A DNA stretch of 64,000 bases from assembly GCF_049727805.1 (NCBI RefSeq), contig NZ_JBCNYA010000008.1, positions 62,001 to 126,000 of the forward strand. The letters are read 5' to 3'. Below the pieces are notes generated by a model. That model searched no databases. It saw only the letters and a program-made list of their open reading frames with translations, and had not been told where the DNA came from. The stretch's first letter is position 1; each line of letters starts with the position of its first letter. Shown piece by piece: positions 47,234 to 56,400 of this stretch. This stretch comes from Frateuria_A sp049727805. Its GTDB lineage: Bacteria; Pseudomonadota; Gammaproteobacteria; Xanthomonadales; Rhodanobacteraceae. The position numbers and the translations under genes were made by a program.

Positions 47234-47758
47234 ATGTCCATCCGTATGCTGGCAGCCGTTGGGTTGCGCTTTCTGGCGCTTGTGCTCTGCATCTCTGTGC
47301 TCACTACCGTCATCTATACCGGGGCCTTGCATGGCCCGGCGGCATCGCAGACGCTGGCATTTGTGGCGGCGGGGGCATTTGCCTTGGCGGTCGTGCTCTG
47401 GTTCGCGGCCGGGCCTTTATCGGTCCTCTTCTTCCACGGACTTCCCCGCGAAGCCGTTGACGGATTGAGGGCGGTCGATCTCGTCGTGGCCGGTTGCATA
47501 CTGTTGGGGCTATGGTGGCTCAAGAGCGCACTGTGCGGCCTGGCCGACCTGTGGGTAAGCGCGCAATTGCTCAGCGGCGCGACCGGTCAGTCCGCGTGGG
47601 CTTCGCTCGATCTGGGCAGACGGGCATTGGCTGCAGCGCGCCTCACTGAGCTGCTCATCGGGTTGGTTCTTCTTGTACGAGCCCGGCAGATTGGAAGCTG
47701 GACACTGCGTACGCCCGAAATCGACAAGGCCGACAAAAGCTCGCCAGAAGCGGGATAA
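47234..47758 (+). CDS. Small integral membrane protein, unknown
   Basis: A 174-residue protein that I do not recognise. It has four hydrophobic segments (about 8-28, 40-62, 80-100 and 130-148) and a hydrophilic C-terminus. A good GGAGAAAG ribosome-binding site precedes the ATG. Its GC content is lower than the flanking core genes, and it is alone between divergent suhB and trmJ, which suggests an accessory or recently gained gene. Confidence 0.65.
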   Translation: MSIRMLAAVGLRFLALVLCISVLTTVIYTGALHGPAASQTLAFVAAGAFALAVVLWFAAGPLSVLFFHGLPREAVDGLRAVDLVVAGCILLGLWWLKSALCGLADLWVSAQLLSGATGQSAWASLDLGRRALAAARLTELLIGLVLLVRARQIGSWTLRTPEIDKADKSSPEAG

Positions 47759-47812
47759 CAGCGAGCCCCAACAGGGTCGACTATGATGGCGTCCTTTTTA
47801 TCTCGCGCTCCC

Positions 47813-48574
47813 ATGTCCGACTTCCTCGACCTTGCCGCCCGCTTCCGCTTCGTGCTCGTGCGTACTTCGCACCCGGGCAACATCGGCAGCGCGGCGCGGG
47901 CGATTCGCACCATGGGCTTCACGCGGCTGGAGTTGGTCGCGCCGGCCGAATTTCCCAGCCGCGAGGCCGATGCGCTGGCGGCGAACGCGGTAAGCGTATT
48001 GGCCGAAGCGGGGGTGCATGGTGCGCTGGTGGACGGCCTGGCCGGCTCCACGTTCGTGCTCGGCCTGTCGGCGCGGCGGCGCGGGGTGAATCTGCCCGAG
48101 CTGACGCCGCGCGAAGGCGCCGCGCAAGCGCTGGCCGCCGCGGCGCGCGGCGAGCAGGTGGCGCTGGTGTTCGGCAACGAGCGCACCGGCCTGGAGAACG
48201 AGGAGCTGGCGCGCTGCCACGCGATGGTGCGCATTCCCAGCGTGGAGGACTACAGCTCGCTCAACCTGGCCCAGGCGGTGCAGGTGATGGCCTACGAGCA
48301 GCGCCTGGCCATGCTCGGCGAGGCACCGCCGCCGGCGCCGCCGGAACACGACGAGCCGCCGGCCGACGCGGCGCGGATGGAGCGCTTCTTCGAGCACCTG
48401 GCGCAGACCTTGGACGAGATCGAGTTCCACAAGGGCCGCGAGCCGACCACGATCATGCTGCGCCTGCGCCGCCTGTTCCAGCGCGCGCAGCCGGACGAGC
48501 GCGAGCTGCGCATCCTGCATGGCGTGCTGGCCGATGCGCAGCGCATGGCGACGCTGGCCCGGCGCGAAAAATAG
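47813..48574 (+). CDS. trmJ: tRNA (cytidine32/uridine32-2'-O)-methyltransferase TrmJ
   Basis: A SPOUT methyltransferase that modifies position 32 of tRNA. The 253 residues have SHPGNIGSAARAIRTMGF near the N-terminus, VFGNERTGLENEEL and the C-terminal knot IPSVEDYSSLNLAQAVQVMAYE. The start is the ATG at MSDFLDLAARF, about 26 bases after a TATGAT (-10-like, 47782-47787). It ends with TAG. Confidence 0.94.
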   Translation: MSDFLDLAARFRFVLVRTSHPGNIGSAARAIRTMGFTRLELVAPAEFPSREADALAANAVSVLAEAGVHGALVDGLAGSTFVLGLSARRRGVNLPELTPREGAAQALAAAARGEQVALVFGNERTGLENEELARCHAMVRIPSVEDYSSLNLAQAVQVMAYEQRLAMLGEAPPPAPPEHDEPPADAARMERFFEHLAQTLDEIEFHKGREPTTIMLRLRRLFQRAQPDERELRILHGVLADAQRMATLARREK

Positions 48575-48652
48575 CCGCGCAGGGTGGGTTTCAGCTCACC
48601 ATGAGGTCCGGGTGGTGGGCTGAAGCCAGCCTACGCCCGTTCCTCCCGTTCC

Positions 48653-49252
48653 CTACGGAGCGACCGGCTCCAGTTCCTCCACGTACACCAGCTCGCAGGC
48701 GCCGTTGCCGGTGTCGTCGCGGGTGAGCGAGCTGCGCCAGTGCCAGCCGTCCGGACGGCTGGCGTCGACCAGGAAGCCCTCGATGTGCACCAGCTCGCCC
48801 CGGCGCACGCGGTCCATCGCGCGGCGCACGCCCGCGTCGGCGGGGATCAGGTGCATGTTGGCGCTGGAGGTTTCGATCTCGCGGCGCGGGATCGGGAAGC
48901 TGTCCACGTGCCAGTAGTAGAAGCGGCCCGATTGGCTGACGTCGATGCGCGCGAGCACCGCGCTGTCGGACATGCGGCCCCAGCCCAGCGCCAGGTCCAT
49001 CGGCGCGAGCGAGGCGCCGGCGTCCTAGTGGTAGTCCTCGCGCGAGAGCACGCGGGCGGTCAGTGCGAAATGCGCCCGCGTGCGCAGGGAGACGTCGGCG
49101 CGCTGGAGCACGGCACCGTCGCCCAGGTCGACCTGCTCGGGCGCCTCGGCCGCCAGCACGCCCGGCGGTGGGTGCAGCGGGCGCTGCTGCCACCAGTGGA
49201 GCGCGCCCCAGCCGAGCAGCGCCAGCCATGCCAGCCACAGCACTCGCCGCAT
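48653..49252 (-). pseudogene. Conserved membrane-anchored protein interrupted by an in-frame TAG
   Basis: The reading frame runs from the ATG at 49252 through an N-terminal helix (LWLAWLALLGWGALHW) to a TAG at 49025-49027, after ...SREDYH. The same frame continues without shift for 124 codons to 48653 (DAGASLAPMDLALGWGRMSD..., then FYYWHV, ending VEELEPVAP). Without the TAG the protein would be 199 residues and look complete. No function is recognised. Either a nonsense mutation, a sequencing error or stop readthrough explains this. A restart at the ATG of MDLALGWG (49000) would give 115 residues without the membrane anchor. It lies 25 bases after oxyR and may be co-transcribed. Confidence 0.8.
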
Positions 49253-49277
49253 CGGTATTTCCCCCTGTGGATGCGCG

Positions 49278-50216
49278 TCAGGCGCGCTTGCGTCGTTCCG
49301 GTTCGGCCAGCTCGGGCTTGAGCAGCTCGGCCGGCAGGCTGCGCACCACGTCGGCGAAGCGCTCGAGGAAGGGGCCCAGCGAGGAGCTCTTGCGCCACAC
49401 CAGCGCGATGCGCCGGCTCGGCGCGTGGCCGGAAAATTCCAGCAACTGCACGTTGTCGGTGCGCGCCACCGGCGGCTTGATCGCCAGCGTCGGCAGCAGG
49501 GTGATGCCCACGTTGGCGGCGACCATCTGCCGCAGCGTCTCCAGGCTGGTGGCGCGGAAACCCACTTTCTCGCCGGCGCCGGCCAGTTGGCACAGCTCCA
49601 GCGCCTGGTCGCGCAGGCAATGGCCGTCCTCCAGCAGCAGCAGGCTCTCGTCCGAGAGGTCCGCGAGCTTCAGGCGTGCCTTGCGGTGGGCCAGCGGATG
49701 GTCGTCCGGCACCGCCAGCACGAACGGCTCCTCGAACAGGAACTCCGCGTGCAGGCTTTCCTCGTGGATCGGCAGCGCCAGGATGCCCACGTCCAGCGAG
49801 CCCTCGCGCAGCATGCGCACGATCTGTTCGGTCTTCTCCTCGATCAGCAGCAGCTCCAGCCGTGGAAAGCGCTGGCGCACGCGCGGCACCAGGTGCGGCA
49901 GCAGGTAGGGGCCGAGCGTGGGAAACACGCCCAGGCGCAGCTTGCCGGCCTCCGGGTCGCGCGTGCGCTGGGCGATCGCCTTGATCTCCTCGACCTCGGC
50001 CAGCACGCCGCGCGCGCGGCGGGCGATCTCACGCCCCGTTTCGGTGAGCAGCACCTTGCGCGGCGTGCGCTCGACCAGCGCCACGCCCAGCTCGTCCTCC
50101 AGCTTCTTGATCTGCGTGGAGAGGGTCGGCTGGCTGACGAAGCTGGCCTCGGCGGCCCGGCCGAAATGGCGGTGCTCGGCCAGCGAGACGAGGTAGGCGA
50201 GGTCGCGCAGGTTCAT
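49278..50216 (-). CDS. oxyR: Peroxide-sensing LysR-family regulator OxyR
   Basis: A 312-residue LysR regulator starting MNLRDLAYLVSLAEHRHFGRAA with an N-terminal helix-turn-helix (about 1-60). The peroxide-sensing cysteine pair is present at the OxyR spacing: LEDGHCLRDQALELCQL, in the region equivalent to C199/C208 of E. coli. It is divergent from the M1 peptidase gene; the 249-base gap between them should hold its promoter, though no consensus box was obvious. Confidence 0.95.
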   Translation of the reverse strand: MNLRDLAYLVSLAEHRHFGRAAEASFVSQPTLSTQIKKLEDELGVALVERTPRKVLLTETGREIARRARGVLAEVEEIKAIAQRTRDPEAGKLRLGVFPTLGPYLLPHLVPRVRQRFPRLELLLIEEKTEQIVRMLREGSLDVGILALPIHEESLHAEFLFEEPFVLAVPDDHPLAHRKARLKLADLSDESLLLLEDGHCLRDQALELCQLAGAGEKVGFRATSLETLRQMVAANVGITLLPTLAIKPPVARTDNVQLLEFSGHAPSRRIALVWRKSSSLGPFLERFADVVRSLPAELLKPELAEPERRKRA

Positions 50217-50465
50217 GGGGCGCTCCGATAGATCATGCCTATGAGTGTGAGGGCAGTCATCGATTTGGACAATGCTGCGGGAGGCCCTTTCCTGCGTGGT
50301 GCCCTCCGTCGGTGGCCGTGTTCCGTGCGCGGGTACGCACTCACGACCCCGCGCGCGGCAGGAGCGCCTTCACGCACCCCCGCCCATGCCTTTTGGCACT
50401 GTGTCACAAGTCATGCGCCGCCTAGCTTCCGGAAGTTGCCTTCACAGTCCCCTGGGGAAAACACC

Positions 50466-53147
50466 ATGCGCCGTCTCGTCAAACCCCTCGTGCTCACCGC
50501 GCTTGCCGCCTGCTGCGGCGCCGCCTTCGCCGCCACCGCCGACCAGGTGCCGCACGGCAAGCTGCCGCGCTGGGCGGTGCCGGAATCCTATGCGCTGTCC
50601 TTCAAGGTCGATCCGCGCCAGCAGGATTTCTCCGGCACCACCGTGATCAAGGTCGACCTCAAGCAGGCTTCCGACCACGTCTGGCTGCACGGCAACGAGC
50701 TGAAAGTCGCCAGGGTCAGCGTGACCGACGCCGCCGGCAAGACCCACAGCGCCAAGTACGTCGAGGCCGCGCCGAAGGAAGGCGTGGTGCGGGTCGACTT
50801 CGGCAGCACGCTCAAGCCGCAGGAACTGACCCTGCGCTTCGACTACACCGCGCCGCTCAACATGCAGTTGCAGGGCCTGTACAAGGTCAGCCACGAGGGC
50901 GTGCCCTACGCGATGACGCAGATGGAGCCGATCAGCGCGCGCTACGCCTTCCCCGGCTTCGACGAGCCCGACTTCAAGACCCCGTTCGACATCAGCCTTA
51001 CCATCCCCAACGACGAGAAGGCGGTCGCCAACACCAAGCAGATCAAGGAAGCGCCGGCCGGCGACGGCTGGAAGACGCTGACCTTCTCCACCACCAAGCC
51101 GCTGCCGACCTACCTGGTCGCCTTCGGCGTCGGCCCGTGGGACATCGTCGCCGGCCCGGACATCTCGCCGGACGCCTACCGCGCCACGCCGCTGCAGCTG
51201 CGCGGCATCGCCGCCAAGGGCGAAGGCCACCGCATGCAGCACGTGCTGTCCGAGACGCCGAGCATCATCCACACGCTGGAGGACTACTACGGCTTCGGCT
51301 ATCCGTGGGACAAGCTCGACCTGCTCGCCGCGCCGGACTTCGCCGCCGGCGCGATGGAGAACGCCGGCCTGGTGACCTTCCGCGACTGGCTGCTGCTGCT
51401 CGATCCGGACAGCCCGGCGCAGTACGTGCGCGGCTCGTTCAACGTCAACGCGCACGAGCTGGCCCACCAGTGGACCGGCGACACCGTCACCACCGCCTGG
51501 TGGAACGACATCTGGCTCAACGAGGCCTTCGCCACCTGGATGCAGCAGAAGGTGACGATGAAGGTGCATCCGGAATACCGCGCCGACCTCGACCGCGTGC
51601 GCGGCGCGCAGTACGCGATGGACAACGACAGCCTGGTCACCGCGCGCAAGATCCGCCAGCCGATCACCGGCAACGGCGACATCGAGACCGCGTTCGACTC
51701 GATCACCTACCAGAAGGGCGCCAGCGTGCTCGGCATGTTCGAGGGCTACGTCGGCGAGAAGACCTTCCAGCAGGGCATGCGCCAGTACATCCAGGACCAC
51801 AAGTTCTCCACCGCCACCGCCGACGACCTGGTCGACTCGATCGCCAAGGCCGCCGACAAGGGCGAGGACTTCAAGCAGGCCTTCAAGAGCTTCCTCAACC
51901 AGCCCGGCGTGCCCTACGTGCAGACCCGGCTGGAACAGAAGGGCGGCCAGACCGTGCTCGAGCTGAGCCAGAGCCGCTACCTGCCGATCGGCAGCAAGGG
52001 CAACGCGAACCACGTGTGGGGCGTGCCGGTGTGCGTGCGCTACGCCACCGCCGACGGCAGCAAGGTCAACTGCGAACTGCTGGAGAAGGCCACCGGCACG
52101 ATTGCGCTGCCCGGCGCCAGCGCCAACGCCTGGGTCATGCCCAACGCCAATGCCAGCGGCTACTACCGCTTCGGCATGAACAAGGACGAGCTGGCGCGCC
52201 TGGGCGAGCAGATCAGCCATCTCACCGACGCCGAGCAACTGGCCTATGCCGACGCGGCCGACGCGAGCTTCCATCACGGCGACATCAACGCAGGCGACCT
52301 GCTTGCCGCGCTCAAGCCGCTGACCGCCTCGCGCGTGCGCGAAGTGGCCACCGCGCCGATCGCCAGCTTCGAGTGGCTCAGCCGCAACCTGGCACGTACC
52401 GACGCACAGCGCGCCGCGCTCGATGCCTGGGCCAAGAGCGCCTACCTGCCGCGCATGGAGCTGCTCGGCTACCACCGCAAGGCCGGCGAGCCGGACGGCG
52501 ACTCGCTGCTGCGCAGCACGCTGGCCGGTTTCCTCGCGCTGGACGTGAAGCTGCCGGAGGTGCGCGCCGAGCTGGTCAAGCAGGGTGACGCCGCGCTCAA
52601 GCGCAAGGCCGATGGCCGCCTGAGCCTCGACGCGGCCGACCCGGACCTGCTCGGCACCGCACTCGGCGTGGCCGTGCAGGAGCGTGGCAAGAGCGCGGTC
52701 GATGCGCTGATCGCCGAACTGCCCAAGACCTCCGACCCGGCCCAGCGCAACGCCATGCTGGCCGGACTGAGCGCGGTCGAAGACCCGGCCCTGGCCGAGC
52801 AGGTGCGCAACTTCGCGCTGGACAAGCAGGTCAAGGTCGGCGAGATGGCGGCCCTGCTGCGCGGCAGCCGCGAGACGCGCGCCCAGCGCGACGCCATGTG
52901 GAAGTGGGCGGTCGGCCACTACGATCGCATCGTCGCACGCACCGGCAGCTTCGCCGGCGGCCGCCTGCCCGGCCTGATGGGCGGCGGCGGCTGCTCGCAG
53001 GACGAGGCCGACCGCCTGCAGGCGTTCTTCAAGACCCGCGCCAAGGACGTCACCGGCGCCGAGCGCGGCCTGGCGCAGACCACCGAGGACACCCTGCTGT
53101 GCACCGCGCTGAAGGCCAAGCAGGATCCGCAGGCGATCCTGCACTGA
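50466..53147 (+). CDS. Exported M1-family aminopeptidase (PepN/ERAP-like)
   Basis: An 893-residue zinc aminopeptidase with a signal peptide (about 1-22, ending AAFAA). The substrate motif GAMEN (AAGAMENAGLVTF) and the zinc site H330-E-L-A-H334-x18-E353 are intact. A C-terminal ERAP1-like helical domain follows (about 560-890). It probably trims peptides in the periplasm, unlike cytoplasmic PepN. The ATG at 50466, after GGGGAAAACACC, is chosen as it begins the signal peptide; the longer upstream frame has no such signal. Confidence 0.92.
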   Translation: MRRLVKPLVLTALAACCGAAFAATADQVPHGKLPRWAVPESYALSFKVDPRQQDFSGTTVIKVDLKQASDHVWLHGNELKVARVSVTDAAGKTHSAKYVEAAPKEGVVRVDFGSTLKPQELTLRFDYTAPLNMQLQGLYKVSHEGVPYAMTQMEPISARYAFPGFDEPDFKTPFDISLTIPNDEKAVANTKQIKEAPAGDGWKTLTFSTTKPLPTYLVAFGVGPWDIVAGPDISPDAYRATPLQLRGIAAKGEGHRMQHVLSETPSIIHTLEDYYGFGYPWDKLDLLAAPDFAAGAMENAGLVTFRDWLLLLDPDSPAQYVRGSFNVNAHELAHQWTGDTVTTAWWNDIWLNEAFATWMQQKVTMKVHPEYRADLDRVRGAQYAMDNDSLVTARKIRQPITGNGDIETAFDSITYQKGASVLGMFEGYVGEKTFQQGMRQYIQDHKFSTATADDLVDSIAKAADKGEDFKQAFKSFLNQPGVPYVQTRLEQKGGQTVLELSQSRYLPIGSKGNANHVWGVPVCVRYATADGSKVNCELLEKATGTIALPGASANAWVMPNANASGYYRFGMNKDELARLGEQISHLTDAEQLAYADAADASFHHGDINAGDLLAALKPLTASRVREVATAPIASFEWLSRNLARTDAQRAALDAWAKSAYLPRMELLGYHRKAGEPDGDSLLRSTLAGFLALDVKLPEVRAELVKQGDAALKRKADGRLSLDAADPDLLGTALGVAVQERGKSAVDALIAELPKTSDPAQRNAMLAGLSAVEDPALAEQVRNFALDKQVKVGEMAALLRGSRETRAQRDAMWKWAVGHYDRIVARTGSFAGGRLPGLMGGGGCSQDEADRLQAFFKTRAKDVTGAERGLAQTTEDTLLCTALKAKQDPQAILH

Positions 53148-53162
53148 GGCGGTTCTCGGCTT

Positions 53163-53202
53163 GAAGCAAAACGCCGGGCGGCAACGCCCGGCGTTTTGCT
53201 TT
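53163..53202 (+). terminator. Bidirectional-looking terminator after the M1 peptidase
   Basis: A perfect 17-base stem, AAGCAAAACGCCGGGCG with its complement CGCCCGGCGTTTTGCTT, around a GCAA tetraloop. T-rich runs on either flank (GTTTTGCTTTC and its complement) would let it act for both strands. It begins about 16 bases after the stop codon. Confidence 0.85.
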
Positions 53203-53219
53203 CTAGCCTCTGCTTTGAG

Positions 53220-53363
53220 CCCTCTCCCCTCCGGGGAGAGGGTTGGGTGAGGGGCCGGGGCTCGCGGAAAGGTTGATTGCAAAAGTTTGTTTTCGCATTC
53301 GCTTCATTCAACCTCGTCGCAAGAGTGTCCCTCACCCCAGCCCTCTCCCCGGAGGGGAGAGGG
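53220..53363. repeat. Family B inverted palindromic repeat pair
   Basis: Same composite as 37000-37140 but in opposite orientation: the left arm here (hairpin then TTGGGTGAGGGGCCGGGG) is the reverse complement of the right arm there. The 313-base gap between the M1 peptidase and the next gene consists of the terminator, this repeat, and about 97 bases with no other recognised element. Confidence 0.85.
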
Positions 53364-53460
53364 AGCCGATCCTGCTGCGGTTGGAGACTCGGGCGCACTG
53401 CGGCCTCCACGTTCCCCCCTAAACTGTCCGCACGCCCATGGGGCGACAGGGGAGACCGGC

Positions 53461-56400
53461 ATGCGTGCTCGATCAGGATGGTTGTTGCTCATGGGCCTGC
53501 TGCTGGCCGCGCCGTCGGGTGCGCAGCAGGTGCCGGCGCCGTTGCGCGACTGGCAGGACTGGGTGCTGCATCAGGTGCCGGAGCATGCCTGCCCGCGGCT
53601 GGCGCACGCGCCCGGCCAGGGCGATGCCTGGCAATGCGCCTGGCCCGGCCGATTGACGCTGGCGGCCGACGCCGATGGCGGGCAGTTCAGCCTCGATACC
53701 CACGCCGACGCGCCTGCCTGGATCGCCCTGCCGGGCGATGCGCGCCACTGGCCGGAACAGGTACGGCTCGACGGCCAGCCGGCCGTGGTGCTGCAGCGCG
53801 ACGACCAGCCGATGGTGCGCGTGTCCCCCGGCGACCATCGTCTGCAAGGCTCGCTGCCCTGGTCGGCCCGGCCGGCGCGCCTGCAGGTACCCGAAGCGAT
53901 CGGCCTGGTCGAACTCACGCTGGACGGCAAGCCGGTCGCGCGCCTGCAGCGCGACGGTGACGAACTGACCCTCGGCGAGGCCGCCGCCGCCCAGCGCATG
54001 GCCGATGCCTTGTCGCTGCGCGTCGACCGCCGCCTGGCCGACGGCCTGCCGGCGACCCTGGAAACCCGCCTGCGCTTCGACGTCACCGGCAGCGCCCGTG
54101 AACAGTTGCTGGGTCCGGTGCTGCCGTCCGGTTTCGTCGCCACAGCGCTGGACGGCGAACTGCCGGCGCGACTGGAAAGCGACGGCCGCCTGCGCGTGCA
54201 ACTGAAACCCGGACGCTGGACCGTCACCCTCGACGCCCGCGCCGACGCGCCGCTCGCGCGCGTCGCGACCGTCCTGCCACCGGCGCCGTGGCCGCGGCAG
54301 GAAATCTGGAGCTACGCCGACGACCCCGACCTGCGCAGCAGCCACGCCGAAGGCCAGGGCACCGACGCGGCGCAGGCCGGCGTGCCGGAGGATTGGCGCG
54401 AGCTCCCCGCCTTCGTGATGGACGGCCATGCCACGCTCACCGTGCAACCGGGCGAGCGCGGGGCAGGGCGCAACGACCGCTTGAGCCTGTCGCGCCGCCT
54501 GTGGCTGGACTTCGACGGCAAGGGCCTGGGCGTGGACGACCACCTGCAAGGCGAGCTGCACCGCCAGCGGCTGGAAGTCGGCGCGCCCTGGCAATTGCAG
54601 CGCGCCGCACAGGACGGCGAGCCGCTGCTGGTCAGCCGCGGCGAGGACGGCTCGAGCGGCGTGGAGGTGCGCAGCGAGAAACTCGGGCTCGATGCCGGCC
54701 TGCGCGTGCCCTCTGCCGGTGCGCTGCCGGTGAACGGCTGGAACGTGCCGCTGGAGCGCATCGACGCGACCCTGCAACTGCCGCCGGGCTACCGGCTGCT
54801 CGGCGCACCCGGTGCGGACAGCTCGCCCGATTCGTGGGTGGCGCGATGGAGCCTGCTGGACGTCTTCGGGGTGGCGTTGATCGCCCTGCTGGCGGGCCGT
54901 CTGCTGGGCTGGCCGTGGGCCTTGCTGGCGGCCGGCTTCCTCGCGCTGGCACAGCACGAAGCCGACACGCCGCGCTGGACGCTGGCCTTGCTGCTCGCGC
55001 TCGCCCTGCTGCTGCGGGCGTTGCCGGAAGAGCGCCTGCGGCGCGCGGCCAACATCGCCGCCCTGGCCTCGTTCGCGCTCGCCGCGCTGTGGACGTTGCC
55101 GTTTGCGGCGGCGCAGTTGCAATACGCGCTGCATCCGCAGCTCGAGTCCCAGGCCCTCCGTATCGAGTTGCAAGCAGGACGATTGGAGCAGAGCTACAAC
55201 GTCCCGCCTCCCGAGCTTGCTCCTCCGCCTGCGCCCCCTGCGGCGGCGCCACAGGTCTCCGAGGAGGCGCAAACACTTGGAAGCGTGTCGGTGAGTACCG
55301 CGAAGCTGTCCTCGATGGATGTGGCGACGGACGCGCGCAGCCTGGTCCAGGCGGGCCCGGGCACGCCGACCTGGCGTCTCGGCAGCAACTATCGCCTCGG
55401 CTGGTCCGGCCCGGTCACGCCGCAGCAGACCATGCGCCTGGTAATCGCACCCGCCTGGCTGGTGAGCCTGTTGCGCGTGCTGATGGTGGCGCTGCTGGCC
55501 AGCTTGCTGGCGCGCGTGCTGCCTTCGCTGCTGGCGCCCTGGCGCGGGCGCTGGCAGGGCGGGCGGGGCGCGGCGTCGGCGGCGTTGCTGGCGCTGGCGA
55601 TGCTGCCCTGGCAATCGCACGCCCAGGCGCTGCCGAGCGAGCCGCTGCTCGACCAGTTGCGCCAGCGCCTGGTCGAGGCGCCGGCCTGTTCGCCCTCCTG
55701 CGCGAACCTGCCGCAGGCGCGCGCGGTGCTGGCCGGCGACACGCTGGACCTCGCCCTGCAGGCGCACGCCGGTGCCACGGTGGCGCTGCCGCTGCCGGCC
55801 ACCACGCTGCCGCTGGTCGCGGTGACCGTCGACGGGCGCCCGGCCGTGCTGGCGCGCCGCGACGACGACCAGCTCTGGCTGCGACTGGAGCCAGGCGTGC
55901 ATGAGCTCGCCCTGCGCTACCGGCTCGACGGTATCGACAGCGCGCGCCTGCGCTTCACCCTGGCACCGCAGCGCGTCACGGTACAGGCGAACGGCTGGAC
56001 CGCGGATGGACTGGACGCCGATCGCCTGCTCGGCGACAGCCTGGCCTTCGATCGCCAGCGGATCGTCGCGGGCGGCCAGGCGGGTGCACCCGCGCAGGAC
56101 TTCCCGCCCTACGTGCGACTGACCCGACGGCTGGTGCTCGGCAACGAGTGGACGGTGCAGAACGAGGTCGAGCGCATCGCGCCGCAGGCCGGCGGTTTCA
56201 GTGTCGCCCTGCCGTTGCTGACGGGCGAACACCCGCTGGGCGCCGATGCGCCGGTGCGCGACGGACGCATCCAGCTCGCCTTCAACGCGGGCACCGACAG
56301 CGTCGAATGGACCAGCCGCCTGGACCGCGCGGCACAACTGCGGCTGGCCGCGCCGGCGCTGGCCGAACGCGCCGAGGTGTGGGAGGTCGAGGCCGCGCCG

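Noticed and set aside
49025..49027. TAG reassigned as a sense codon in this organism
   Set aside because: TAG ends several intact genes in the window (hda, trmJ, the iron permease-like gene), so it is a normal stop.
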